DNA from: Candidatus Doudnabacteria bacterium RIFCSPHIGHO2_02_FULL_46_11
GTDB taxonomy: Bacteria > Patescibacteriota > Doudnabacteria > UBA920 > 2-02-FULL-46-11
Direction: 5' to 3'
DNA length: 40,349 nucleotides
Assembly: GCA_001779955.1 (NCBI GenBank)
Contig: MFES01000001.1
Span: forward strand, 1-40,349
A model generated the notes under the pieces. It was not told where the DNA came from, did no database searches, and saw only the letters and a list, made by a program, of their open reading frames with translations. The translations under genes were made by a program, and so were the position numbers. Below are positions 31,614 through 39,339 of this stretch, in pieces (the stretch's first letter is position 1; every line of letters begins with the position of its first letter).

Positions 31614-32066
31614 TTAATAGCCAGTACTGCCAAACCCGCCGCGCGTAGGATTATCTAACTGCTCTGTTTCTTCCCATTCAATTCTATCTACGGGCAAACA
31701 GAAGCCTTGAGCAATCCGTTCGCCTCTTTCAACTACCACGACCTCATCGGTGAAATTATAAAAATGCATCGCTATTTCATCGTCCGGCCCGCTATAATCT
31801 CTGTCAATAATACCTAAGCCTTGCGGAATGGACAGGCCCTTGCGCTTAGGCGTGCTTGAACGCGGTACTACAATGAAAACATGGCCGGGCGGGGTAAGCA
31901 CAATTAAATTTGAAGGTATTTTACCAATGCTTTTGGGCGGTATCTCCGTGCGAACCCGGGCATACAAATCCAGCGCCGCCGCGCCAGCGCTCTCATATTT
32001 TGGCAAAGGCAGTGTTTTGTCTATACGCTTAATCTTTACCAGCATTTTGCTCGCCGTATTTTTCAT
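31614..32066 (-). CDS. dut: dUTP diphosphatase (dUTPase)
   Basis: 150 residues. It hydrolyses dUTP to dUMP, protecting DNA and supplying ThyX. All five trimeric-dUTPase motifs appear in order: AAALDLYARV (about 29-38), PRSSTPKRKGL (68-78), GLGIIDRDYSGPD (83-95), RGERIAQGF (114-122) and TRGGFGSTG (141-149). The start at 32066 is chosen because AAGGAGAG lies 8 bases upstream; it overlaps the 3' end of thyX by 38 bases, so the two are coupled. This is one of the few core genes here with a clear ribosome site. Confidence 0.94.
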   Translation of the reverse strand: MKNTASKMLVKIKRIDKTLPLPKYESAGAAALDLYARVRTEIPPKSIGKIPSNLIVLTPPGHVFIVVPRSSTPKRKGLSIPQGLGIIDRDYSGPDDEIAMHFYNFTDEVVVVERGERIAQGFCLPVDRIEWEETEQLDNPTRGGFGSTGY

Positions 32067-33669
32067 CTAATTTTCTCTCCTTAACGCGCTGTCTGGCCTC
32101 GCTGTCGGCGCGCGACCAATAGTAGTCGTTGTAATCCGCGAACTTCATCATTTCCGCCCGCCAAGGATATTTTTCGGAAATGGCCTTGTGCATCAACTGG
32201 CAAGCATAACGGTACTGGGGATGGCCCTGCGGCGTAGTGCGCAATTCAATCATATGCATAGCCTCCCTATCATTCATACCTAGAAACCAATGAACTAAAT
32301 TGCCGTGTAAAACGGCATACTGCGCCAATTCTTGATTTTCGGTTGTTATTTTATCGAACAAAGCGTCCGATTTTTCAACACACATCTTAATCTTATCTTC
32401 AAAACCGGCAGCCACCAATTCATCAGGCATAATAAAACCCAACTTAGTGGTGAATAATTGTCTTACTTGAGTGTTCATTCTATGCCTTTGCAGGTCCTTA
32501 TAAACGCCGAAATTTACGAGCGTGTCGAAATTGTACGGGTAACCGTCTTCCAGGGCGCGGCCCGGCCTATCGCGGCGGGTTTTTCGCTCGCCGACATAGG
32601 CCATGATTATTTCTTGTCGGTCTGCCTCCGTCATACCCTCAACCTTTTCTCGAATTTGCTTCATGGAAAGGCTGGCAAAAGGATAAAGCATGGCGGCAAG
32701 GGTCGAGACATCGCGGTCAACAGGCTCAAGCAGATGGACCTCAAGCTTGCCTTTTGGCGCAGGCAGTTCGGCCTGGCCGAATAATTTTTCCGCCAAAGCA
32801 AACATATTTCGGCGGTTCTCGGCCGAGTACTCACTCCGGCGAGCGCGGCGCACATACTGCGGAATAATTTGTGAAGCCGCAGCCATGGTCTTTTCGGCGA
32901 TCTTTTGCAGTTCCGGATTATCGGTACTTAGCAAATAACTGATTAAGCCCTGGTAAAATCGGCCGTTGCCGAACATGCCCACATTGGTCAGCGTGCCGAC
33001 CGGCAGAATGGCCCGCAAAGTATCACAGGCCTTGGTACGCAAATCAATGTTATAGGTTACGCGGAAAGCTTTTTGATCCTTTTCTTCTTTTAGATCACTG
33101 TATTTTTCTTTTTGACCATCGCCGTTAATATCGTATTCTGCTTCAGCCATCGGCTTCAGTTTTTCAAAATACTCTTTCATCGGTTCAACCAAGGAAGCGT
33201 AGGTTTCGAAAATAAAATCCATGGTAGCAACGTACTCCCTGCCAAAAGAGGCCTTGACCAGACAATCGTCGCGCAGATAGCGATAATGGCCGGCCTCCGT
33301 CTTTTGGTCGTAAAAAACGTAGCGAGTAGATTGCTCAATGGGCGAACCGCCGATGCGGCGGTCCTCAATTTCCTTGGCGGCAAGCATGGTTATATTTTCA
33401 AAAGAAATATGCGCGCCTTCGAGCTCACCCACACTATCGTCGCCGTAGGCCACCAAGATGCGTTCGATGAGTTGATCGGCGTGTTTTGGGTCAATCGTCC
33501 CTTCTTTGATAAATTCCTTAAGCAGAACTTCGCGGAAGCCGCCCTTCGCGCGCGAATAGCGGGCATAGGCCGCGCCAGTCATGCCTTCCATGCCTTTTAC
33601 GGCAAAAATATCATCTTCGGCAGAAGTTACATAGTTTTCTAAAAGTTTTTTTTCTTCATCTGTAAACAT
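32029..33669 (-). CDS. thyX: Double-length FAD-dependent thymidylate synthase (ThyX-like)
   Basis: 546 residues, about twice a normal ThyX (210-250). ThyX methylates dUMP to dTMP with methylene-THF and FAD. The C-terminal half has DLQRHRMNTQVRQLFT (about 390-405), matching the RHRxxS-type FAD/dUMP motif, and ELRTTPQGHPQYRYACQLMH near 500 as in ThyX C-termini. The N-terminal half carries a related fold with AYGDDSVGELEGAHISFENI (about 73-92) and SPIEQSTRYVFYD (about 107-119), where the RHR is not conserved. It thus looks like a tandem duplication in which one half keeps the motif. An operon with dut, and the nearby dcd and kinase genes, supports a dTMP role. Confidence 0.85.
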   Translation of the reverse strand: MFTDEEKKLLENYVTSAEDDIFAVKGMEGMTGAAYARYSRAKGGFREVLLKEFIKEGTIDPKHADQLIERILVAYGDDSVGELEGAHISFENITMLAAKEIEDRRIGGSPIEQSTRYVFYDQKTEAGHYRYLRDDCLVKASFGREYVATMDFIFETYASLVEPMKEYFEKLKPMAEAEYDINGDGQKEKYSDLKEEKDQKAFRVTYNIDLRTKACDTLRAILPVGTLTNVGMFGNGRFYQGLISYLLSTDNPELQKIAEKTMAAASQIIPQYVRRARRSEYSAENRRNMFALAEKLFGQAELPAPKGKLEVHLLEPVDRDVSTLAAMLYPFASLSMKQIREKVEGMTEADRQEIIMAYVGERKTRRDRPGRALEDGYPYNFDTLVNFGVYKDLQRHRMNTQVRQLFTTKLGFIMPDELVAAGFEDKIKMCVEKSDALFDKITTENQELAQYAVLHGNLVHWFLGMNDREAMHMIELRTTPQGHPQYRYACQLMHKAISEKYPWRAEMMKFADYNDYYWSRADSEARQRVKERKLDEKYGEQNAGKD

Positions 33670-33842
33670 ACCGGGTCAGTAGAGCTTCAATAATCTTATA
33701 GTTTTACTGTTTTCAACAGATTATCGAGGTTTGTTAATTATTCTTTAATATTGCCGAGTAATTTACTGTTTAAATAAGATTTGGGAAAACAGATTGAAGC
33801 TTCACTACCCGGCATCGCTTCCACAGTTTAACATGCCTATAA

Positions 33843-33908
33843 AAACAAAAAAACCCCACATTTAGGGTTATTGGAAATGGCCCAACCGGAATTCGGCTGG
33901 GCCATTTT
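33843..33908 (-). terminator. Terminator hairpins downstream of the 33927 gene
   Basis: Two hairpins: AAATGGCCCA/TGGGCCATTT (33875-33907) and, on the minus strand, AACCC-TAAATGTG-GGGTT followed by a long T-tract (33870-33843). Together they end the GC-rich gene before thyX. Bases 33670-33842 hold no gene. Confidence 0.75.
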
Positions 33909-33926
33909 CTTACGGGGCGTTGCGGG

Positions 33927-34181
33927 CTAGCGAGCGAAAGTAGGGTCGTATTTCCGCCTGATCCACTCGCTACGCATGGCAGCTGCTTGCTGGCGATTTC
34001 TCACCAGCTCGTCAAAAGCACGCTGCATATTCGCACAAATACCTGCTGACCTCGGTACTGACCGAGGAGGCGAGGAAATCTGTGTTTGCCTGCGGGCTGG
34101 ACCGCTGGCTACGACACGGGTCGGTTGAACCAACTCCTCGTAAACCAGACCCGATACTTCCCGTCGTACCCGGGATTGCAT
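33927..34181 (-). CDS. Unrecognised GC-rich 84-residue basic protein
   Basis: Starts at the ATG at 34181 (MQSRVRREVSGLVYEEL), chosen because GGAGG lies 4 bases upstream; a longer frame to 34259 has no ribosome site. The protein is Arg-rich with a polar Ser/Pro linker (TQISSPPRSVPRS, about 34-46) and a C-terminal helix (NMQRAFDELVRNRQQAAAMRSEWIRRKY). Family not recognised; nucleic-acid binding is conceivable from charge only. A perfect consensus promoter 155 bases upstream, a structured leader and terminators make it a self-contained unit with codon use unlike thyX. Confidence 0.65.
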   Translation of the reverse strand: MQSRVRREVSGLVYEELVQPTRVVASGPARRQTQISSPPRSVPRSAGICANMQRAFDELVRNRQQAAAMRSEWIRRKYDPTFAR

Positions 34182-34336
34182 TAACCCTCCACGTAAAATG
34201 TAACCTTGAATGTTCAGCATCGGCGCCGAACAAAACAATCTGGCGCCTCCGCCAACCATAGGTCCCCCCCAAGGGCCTATGTCACGCCCTCACCACGAGG
34301 AACGCACAAATGCACGAAGGCACCATTACTGTGTAT

Positions 34337-34365
34337 ATTATACACCTAAAAAGGGATTTTGTCAA
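34337..34365 (-). promoter_or_regulatory. Perfect consensus promoter of the 33927 gene
   Basis: On the minus strand TTGACA (34365-34360), a 17-base spacer and TATAAT (34342-34337). The ~150-base leader contains CATAGG...CCTATG and other inverted repeats. Confidence 0.92.
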
Positions 34366-34401
34366 TCCCCTTTTCCACAACCTACCTGCCTGCAGGCAGC
34401 G

Positions 34402-34465
34402 ACAAAAAAACCGCCCGGCCTGCACTTCGTAGCTACGAAGTGGCGGAGTTGTTGCGGTTTTGATC
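34402..34465. repeat. Hairpin with repeat R3, copy 2
   Basis: AAAAACCGC pairs with GCGGTTTT, enclosing CTGCACTTCGTAG and the palindrome CTTCGTAGCTACGAAG (34425-34440). It probably terminates the kinase gene on the minus strand. The CTGCCTGCAGGCAG palindrome lies beside it at 34386-34399. Confidence 0.75.
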
Positions 34466-34478
34466 GCTGCTTAAAAAA

Positions 34479-35030
34479 TTATGAAGTTTTTTTTACTATC
34501 TCATCAATCTGCTTATACAAATCCTCAAGGCTTCCATTATTATCAATGTTAAAGTCAGCTTTTTCCTTCAAAGGAATAATAGTTTGCTCGGTTTCTAAAT
34601 TATGATCTTTGAGAAACTCCTCAAAAGTTTTGTGCTGGTCATCGGTGTTATCATCCCGTGAAATTATACGTTGATAACGAATCTTAGGATCGGCCTCAAC
34701 CCACACTAAATAGAATTTAGAAGAGTTTTTAAGAAATTCGACATCTCCTTCTCGTCGTATACCATCAACAACAAAAATAGTCCTCTTACTTTTTTTTATA
34801 TCTCCGGCCACGGCTTTCGAAAATATACTTTCACCAAAATTTTCTCGTAGAATTTGCGAGAGCTTAACTAGGCTCTGTCGAGTATATTCAACTGATATTC
34901 GATCTAATATATCCCTTAAAATATCTGAAAAACGAATATAGTCAGCATTGTACTTTTTGCTCACATACTTACCGATATCGCTTTTTCCCGAAGCGATTAA
35001 TCCTACTAAACCTATCACTGTTTTATCCAT
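34479..35030 (-). CDS. P-loop nucleotide kinase, dNMP/dephospho-CoA kinase-like
   Basis: 183 residues. Walker A is GLIASGKSDIG (about 10-20). DYIRFSDILRDIL (about 30-42), a VVDGIRREGDVEFL block (about 88-101, Walker-B-like Asp) and WVEADPKIRYQRIISRDD (about 109-126) follow the pattern of the dephospho-CoA kinase/deoxynucleoside monophosphate kinase group. Between dcd upstream and thyX/dut downstream it may phosphorylate a deoxynucleotide, but substrate assignment is contextual. TATAAT (35046-35041 on the minus strand) lies 10 bases before the ATG with no ribosome site, so it is probably leaderless, and the promoter sits at the 3' end of dcd. Confidence 0.8.
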   Translation of the reverse strand: MDKTVIGLVGLIASGKSDIGKYVSKKYNADYIRFSDILRDILDRISVEYTRQSLVKLSQILRENFGESIFSKAVAGDIKKSKRTIFVVDGIRREGDVEFLKNSSKFYLVWVEADPKIRYQRIISRDDNTDDQHKTFEEFLKDHNLETEQTIIPLKEKADFNIDNNGSLEDLYKQIDEIVKKTS

Positions 35031-35040
35031 AAAAACGGTT

Positions 35041-35046
35041 ATTATA
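35041..35046 (-). promoter_or_regulatory. -10 box of the P-loop kinase gene (leaderless)
   Basis: TATAAT on the minus strand, 10 bases before the ATG at 35030. The -35 is not convincing. Confidence 0.5.
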
Positions 35047-35049
35047 TTC

Positions 35050-36150
35050 TTAACTAGGCTCCCAGGGCTTGAAAAACTTAGCTAATTTTATTCCTTGCTG
35101 AGACTGATAGTTGGATTTAAAAATTCCTGATCCATAGCTCGCGCTGGCCTTCTGCGGTAAGTATTCACACCTAAAGGTAGTTATAAGCTGCCCATGCGAA
35201 AGAAAAATAGGAACTGTACCGATATTACGAATCTCGCAAACTACGCTTGCGCCAGATATAGTACCCTCATCTCCGTAGCCAAAGCCCGGATCAAAAAATC
35301 CGGCGTAATGCGATCGTAACTCTCCATGCTCTTGACGATAAGGAACCATCTCTGCACATACTGTTGGAGGTATACGAACCTTCTCAATAGTGGCTGCTAA
35401 AATAAACTCTCCTGGTTCCAAAAATAAACTACCGGAAGAGTCCGTAGATTTTTCCCTAAAATAAATTTTCGGATCTATTTCATCTTTTATCTTCAAAGAA
35501 ATGGGCTTACCGCCCCTCACTGCAACCAAATCTCTGGGGTTAGATTTTAAGTCCAGATGTAGATGCAAACCTTCGTCGGTTATAAGTGCCTCGATATCAT
35601 CATTCGCCACTAAACGCTCGGTTTTATGCAACTCTTGCATTTGCTCTTTAGTTAAAAACGTTCTTTGCCCATCATAAATCCTCATTTGAGCCAACGCTTG
35701 GCCTGCAAATGCTCTAACCGGGAAACTCTGGGGAACAATAAGCATATAAAGCTTCCCACTGTACCCCGCGGGAATAACATTAAAATCATGGGAACCCCTA
35801 GCCAAAACAACGCAATGCAAATCTATACGGCCGGCTGAACTCTTCGGATTAATATAGCCCCAAACTTTTTCCGGAAACTTTACTGAGGTTTGCAATTCGA
35901 CCAAATACACTCCACCGACCAAAAGAGTTGGCTCGATCACTTCGACATTAAAGTGATTCAAGGTGTAGTCCTCAATAAACTTATCCGGATCAAAACCAGC
36001 GGCTAAATTAGGCATACCAGCCACCTGCCAAACTTTTTGGCCAATAGGTAAATCAATTGAGGACGGCTGCAAAATAGCTTCACCTAAAGGCTCTACAGTT
36101 AAAGAGCCTGTTTTTATATGCTCTTTTATTTCATTATCAGATAAAACCAT
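35050..36150 (-). CDS. dcd: dCTP deaminase family protein, two-domain form
   Basis: 366 residues, about twice a classic dCTP deaminase. The first trimeric-dUTPase-like domain shows ILQPSSIDLPIGQ (about 26-38), VWGYINPKSSAGRIDLHC (about 95-112) and SFPVRAFAGQALAQMRIY (about 142-159). A second domain shows LEPGEFILAATIEKVRIPP (about 245-263) and HYAGFFDPGFGYG (about 284-296). This fits the long 2'-deoxycytidine-triphosphate deaminase family, which makes dUTP from dCTP and feeds dut and thyX. TGGTATAAT ends 6 bases before the ATG and there is no Shine-Dalgarno site, so it is probably leaderless. Confidence 0.88.
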   Translation of the reverse strand: MVLSDNEIKEHIKTGSLTVEPLGEAILQPSSIDLPIGQKVWQVAGMPNLAAGFDPDKFIEDYTLNHFNVEVIEPTLLVGGVYLVELQTSVKFPEKVWGYINPKSSAGRIDLHCVVLARGSHDFNVIPAGYSGKLYMLIVPQSFPVRAFAGQALAQMRIYDGQRTFLTKEQMQELHKTERLVANDDIEALITDEGLHLHLDLKSNPRDLVAVRGGKPISLKIKDEIDPKIYFREKSTDSSGSLFLEPGEFILAATIEKVRIPPTVCAEMVPYRQEHGELRSHYAGFFDPGFGYGDEGTISGASVVCEIRNIGTVPIFLSHGQLITTFRCEYLPQKASASYGSGIFKSNYQSQQGIKLAKFFKPWEPS

Positions 36151-36156
36151 AAATCT

Positions 36157-36201
36157 ATTATACCAAACTTAAAACCCGCCAAAAGTCGTCGGGTTTTAAG
36201 T
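36157..36201 (-). promoter_or_regulatory. rplA terminator overlapping the dcd extended -10 promoter
   Basis: CTTAAAACCCG/CGGGTTTTAAG (about 36165-36199) can end rplA on the minus strand. The dcd extended -10 TGGTATAAT follows directly (TATAAT 36162-36157), so termination and re-initiation are within 45 bases. Confidence 0.65.
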
Positions 36202-36202
36202 T

Positions 36203-36886
36203 TTAGACTTGAACTTTTATGCCGGGACCCATTGTAGAATTAATCGTAACCGTAGAAACATATTGTTTTTTAACCGCGGCGGGTTTGGCCCTGACAACTG
36301 CCTGGTAAAATACCTTAAAGTTCTCGGCCAATTCCGAATTGCCAAGATCTGATTTGCCCAAGGTCGCATGAACGTTTCCGGTATCATCGTTTTTAAAATC
36401 CAGGCGGCCGGCCTTAATTTCTTTAATCGCCTTGGCAATATCCGCGGTCACTGTACCGGTTCGGGGGGAAGGCATAAGCCCTCGCGGACCCAAAATTTTG
36501 GCCACAGGGGCGAGTTTGGGCATCATGGCCGGTTCGGCCACGGCTGTATCGAAATCGGTCTTCTGCGAGCCTTGGATTTCCTTAATCAGTTCTTCCCCGC
36601 CAACCACGTCAGCTCCAGCCTTCTTGGCCTCATCTTCCTTGCCGGCCGTTACAAAAGCGATAACCCTAACTGATTTACCGGTACTGTGGGGCAAGGTAAT
36701 CTGGCCGCGCACAGACTGGTCGCTCTGCTTGGCGTCTATGCTCAAATTGATATGAACTTCCACGCTGCCCTTAAACTTGGTCATGGCGGTTTTTTTGGCA
36801 AGCTCAATAGCCTCTTCGATAGAATAAGCCTTTCCCGCCTCGACTAAACTGTGGGCTTCCTTCAAACGTTTGCTGATTTTAGGCAT
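36203..36886 (-). CDS. rplA: 50S ribosomal protein L1
   Basis: 227 residues from the ATG at 36886 (MPKISKRLKEAHSLVE), preceded by AGGA; a longer frame upstream runs through repeat R4. Conserved blocks: KFKGSVEVHINLSIDAKQSDQSVRG (about 39-63), the signature PKLAPVAKILGPRGLMPSPRTGTV (about 122-145) and the C-terminal STMGPGIKV. L1 forms the stalk at the E site and can repress its own operon in other bacteria. It ends the secE-nusG-rplK-rplA cluster, but is separated from rplK by a membrane-protein gene and two repeats. Confidence 0.97.
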   Translation of the reverse strand: MPKISKRLKEAHSLVEAGKAYSIEEAIELAKKTAMTKFKGSVEVHINLSIDAKQSDQSVRGQITLPHSTGKSVRVIAFVTAGKEDEAKKAGADVVGGEELIKEIQGSQKTDFDTAVAEPAMMPKLAPVAKILGPRGLMPSPRTGTVTADIAKAIKEIKAGRLDFKNDDTGNVHATLGKSDLGNSELAENFKVFYQAVVRAKPAAVKKQYVSTVTINSTMGPGIKVQV

Positions 36887-36897
36887 AAGTATTTCCT

Positions 36898-36983
36898 GGG
36901 GTGGGAAAACTCCCGTTTTCCCCCTCCCACCTACCCCCTTTCCTCCACATCGCTCGGGCTGGCAAAGCCAGACCCTCGCTGGG
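36898..36983. repeat. Repeat R4, copy 1
   Basis: GGGGTGGGAAAA and a C-rich CCCCCTCCCACCTAC block, then GCTCGGGCTGGCAAAGCCAG and CCTCGCTGGGG. It lies directly upstream of rplA. A second copy with a ~75-base internal insertion lies upstream of nusG. Confidence 0.85.
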
Positions 36984-37051
36984 GCTAAAATTGGGGCAAA
37001 TGAGTGGTGATAATGAAGCAAATCTCTTTGCCTCCCACCTGGTTAGCTTGT

Positions 37052-37414
37052 TTAAACTTGGTTCTCTTTACGGATTACTGACCAGTGATAGGCAAAAAGC
37101 GGCATGCCGACAATGAGTTGGGCTAAGGCTTGAGCCGCCTGCCTTTCGCGGTCAGCTCGGCGCTGCTGATTTTGCCTGTCTTCTTCTTCAGCCTTGCGCG
37201 CGGCGATTTCCTCGTCGGTTAGTACGCGCTCCTCGCCCACCTTGTCAGTCGGGATTCTTTTTTCAACATAAACCGGATAAGTATCAGCATTTTTAAAGAT
37301 AAAAACCTTGAGGCCCAAATCTATAAAACTGACGCTGCCGGTTATAACCAAAACCAGACCGACGGTCGCGAACAAGTAGAGATATACTTTGCGAAGTGTT
37401 AAATTAAAAGCCAT
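37052..37414 (-). CDS. Small membrane protein, DUF5671-like, inserted in the ribosomal cluster
   Basis: 120 residues. The N-terminal segment LRKVYLYLFATVGLVLVITG and SFIDLGLKVFIF (about 7-40) resembles DUF5671-type CPR membrane proteins. A charged, probably coiled middle (about 60-95, with KAEEEDRQNQQRRADRERQA) and a second short hydrophobic segment (about 96-110, then HWSVIRKE) follow. Function unknown. It sits between rplK and rplA, which are normally neighbours, with repeat R5 upstream and repeat R4 downstream, so it looks inserted. Codon use matches the core genome. Confidence 0.75.
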   Translation of the reverse strand: MAFNLTLRKVYLYLFATVGLVLVITGSVSFIDLGLKVFIFKNADTYPVYVEKRIPTDKVGEERVLTDEEIAARKAEEEDRQNQQRRADRERQAAQALAQLIVGMPLFAYHWSVIRKENQV

Positions 37415-37433
37415 ATAGTCAATTTTTCAATTC

Positions 37434-37509
37434 ACAATTTTCAATTTTCAATTAATTATTCAATTGAGAAATTAAGAAATTGTTTAGAAATTAATAATTA
37501 GAAATTCAA
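37434..37509. repeat. AT-rich repeat R5, copy 1
   Basis: About 58 bases (CAATTTTCAATTTTCAATTA..., through ATTGAGAAATTAAGAAATTG...) are identical to bases from 37961, followed by AGAAATTAATAATT words. It lies between rplK and the DUF5671-like gene. Confidence 0.9.
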
Positions 37510-37514
37510 TAGAC

Positions 37515-37940
37515 CTAGTCTTTGATTTCTATTCCCATTGAACGAGCAGTACCGGCAATAATCTTTTCCGCCTGCTCAAGGTCGTTGGCGTTAAGATCCT
37601 GCATTTTCTTCTCGGCAATCTCGCGCAGCTGGGTTTTGGTAATTTTACCGACCTTATCTTTTAAAGGGTTGCCCGAGCCTTTAGGCACGCCGGCCGCTTT
37701 AATCAAAAGGGCGGAGGCCGGAGGGGTCTTTAAAACGAAACTAAAGGTTCGATCCTCGAAAATGGTAATTTCCGCGGGCACGACAGTATCGCCCATTTGC
37801 GCAGTCTGCTGGTTGAAAGCATCAACGAACTCCTTGATATTAATACCGTGGGGGCCAAGGGCGGTACCAACCGGCGGCGCAGGTGTGGCCTTTCCGGCCG
37901 CGATCTGCACTTTTACTATTGTCTTTACTTTCTTAGCCAT
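37515..37940 (-). CDS. rplK: 50S ribosomal protein L11
   Basis: 141 residues, full length. MAKKVKTIVKVQIAAGKATPAPPVGTALGPHGINIKEF is the rRNA- and GTPase-associated N-terminal domain; SALLIKAAGVPKGSGNPLKDKVGKIT (about 79-104) and the terminal GTARSMGIEI are also conserved. It supports factor binding at the GTPase centre. It lies downstream of nusG, with one R5 repeat on each side. Confidence 0.98.
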   Translation of the reverse strand: MAKKVKTIVKVQIAAGKATPAPPVGTALGPHGINIKEFVDAFNQQTAQMGDTVVPAEITIFEDRTFSFVLKTPPASALLIKAAGVPKGSGNPLKDKVGKITKTQLREIAEKKMQDLNANDLEQAEKIIAGTARSMGIEIKD

Positions 37941-37950
37941 ACAAATAAAT

Positions 37951-38053
37951 TTTCAATTCGCAATTTTCAATTTTCAATTAATTATTCAATTGAGAAATTA
38001 AGAAATTGTTTAGAAATTAGAAATTAATAATTAGAAATTAATAATTAGAAATT
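37951..38053. repeat. AT-rich repeat R5, copy 2
   Basis: Carries the same ~58-base core as copy 1, then extra tandem AGAAATTAATAATT units. It lies between nusG and rplK. Confidence 0.9.
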
Positions 38054-38599
38054 CTAGACTTTCTTCACTTGAAGGAAGTCTAGTTCCACCGGGGTCTCGC
38101 GGCCGAAAATGTTAACCATCACGCGTACCTTGCCCTTCTGCTCGTCAATTTCCGAGACTTTGCCTTCATAATCCTTGAATGGCCCGTCCACAATTCTAGT
38201 CAAATCATCCACGGCAAACTCTATCTTGAATTTCGGCTCTTCGGTGCCCATGCGCTTGGTAATGGATTTTATCTCTTCATCGGAAACCGGCGTCGGAATA
38301 GTGCCGGAACCGACAAAACCGGTGACGTTCGGCGTGTTTCGCACGACGTACCAGGAATCATCGGTAACAACCATTTCCACCAAAACATAACCGGGGAAAA
38401 TTTTCTCTTCCACCGTGGAGCGCTTGCCGCTTTTGACCTTGATCTTTTTCTCCTTCGGCACCATGACATTGAAGATTTTATCTTCCATGCCCATGGATTC
38501 GATGCGCTGTCTCAAGTTAAAAGCTACCGCGTCCTCGTGGCCTGAATAGGTGGAGAGCGCGTACCATCGTTTCTCACCAGTACTAATTTGTTTAGGCAT
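38054..38599 (-). CDS. nusG: Transcription antitermination protein NusG
   Basis: 181 residues. The NGN domain starts with KRWYALSTYSGHEDAVAFNL (about 10-29) and contains KIFPGYVLVEMVVTDDSWYVVRNTPNVTGFVG (about 66-97); the KOW domain is VRIVDGPFKDYEGKVSEID-like near 128-150 and ends VELDFLQVKKV. It binds RNA polymerase and couples transcription to translation or Rho. Repeat R4 lies just before its start and R5 just after its stop. Confidence 0.97.
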   Translation of the reverse strand: MPKQISTGEKRWYALSTYSGHEDAVAFNLRQRIESMGMEDKIFNVMVPKEKKIKVKSGKRSTVEEKIFPGYVLVEMVVTDDSWYVVRNTPNVTGFVGSGTIPTPVSDEEIKSITKRMGTEEPKFKIEFAVDDLTRIVDGPFKDYEGKVSEIDEQKGKVRVMVNIFGRETPVELDFLQVKKV

Positions 38600-38610
38600 A
38601 ATTTACAACT

Positions 38611-38769
38611 GGGGTGGGAAACTTCCGTTTCCCCCTCCCACCTACAGCGCCTTGGGGCTCCAAAGGGTTGCCGGAGGCAACAACTTCTCGCTGCAAGGTT
38701 CCGCCGAAGGCGGGTTCTTACCCCCTTCCTCTATACGCTCGGACTGGCATAGCCAGATCCTCGCTGGGA
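38611..38769. repeat. Repeat R4, copy 2, with internal insertion
   Basis: Matches copy 1 at both ends (GGGGTGGGAAAC...CCCCCTCCCACCTAC and CCCCCTTCCTC...GCTCGGACTGGCATAGCCAG...CTCGCTGGG). It carries about 75 extra bases (about 38647-38720) containing GTTGCC-GGA-GGCAAC and CCGCC-GAA-GGCGG hairpins. Confidence 0.85.
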
Positions 38770-38783
38770 TAACTGAAAGTTTA

Positions 38784-39338
38784 TTAATCCAACAAAACTA
38801 TTAAAGCGGTTATAATTATCAATATTTCTAAATAAAAAGTAAAGTGTTTGGCGTAGTCCTCAAGTAAATACCTCAACCAGTAGTCAACAAACCCCTTGGC
38901 CTCATGCACCCGCGCCTCATACTTTTTGTTGGCTAAGGCATAAACTTCTTTTTTGTTAAACGGCCAGAGCCACATTACTCCCCATTCAAGACTGTCTAAA
39001 ATAAAATGTGACCAGCCACCCAGCCAGATAAGCAAACCGAACGTTTTCCAAAAAGAAGTGCCGGCAAGCAGAAATATCGCGAGGCCCGCAATCAACCACA
39101 CAGCCGGCGCATGGCTTATGTATGTTCGGTGATTATTGTCGTATTCATCTACCCTAGCCAACCGGAAGCCCCGCAGGCGGTTGAAGGCGTAAAACATATC
39201 CAGGTCCGGCGCAAAACCGACCAGAGCTCCCATCAAGAGTAGTTGATTAACCTCTGCGGACGCGAAACTGTATGGTAAAAAATTTAAAAGAACTTTGCCG
39301 ACCAGATAGCCTCCCGCAATATGTCCCGGCGGCAGCAT
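38784..39338 (-). CDS. YdjM-like membrane-associated metal-dependent hydrolase
   Basis: 184 residues from the ATG at 39338, one base after the secE stop; a TTG start at 39350 is less likely. MLPPGHIAGGYLVGK, then GFAPDLDMFY (about 46-55), NNHRTYISHAPAV (about 72-84) and GGWSHFILDSLEWG (about 108-121) provide the His/Asp pattern of this family (PF04307), between hydrophobic segments. Substrate unknown; it is a membrane protein. It separates secE from nusG, which is unusual, but the tight spacing to secE shows cotranscription. Confidence 0.85.
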   Translation of the reverse strand: MLPPGHIAGGYLVGKVLLNFLPYSFASAEVNQLLLMGALVGFAPDLDMFYAFNRLRGFRLARVDEYDNNHRTYISHAPAVWLIAGLAIFLLAGTSFWKTFGLLIWLGGWSHFILDSLEWGVMWLWPFNKKEVYALANKKYEARVHEAKGFVDYWLRYLLEDYAKHFTFYLEILIIITALIVLLD

Positions 39339-39339
39339 T

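Noticed and set aside
36887..37021. A 45-codon N-terminal extension of L1
   Set aside because: It translates repeat R4 and adds nothing conserved; the ATG at 36886 has an AGGA site.
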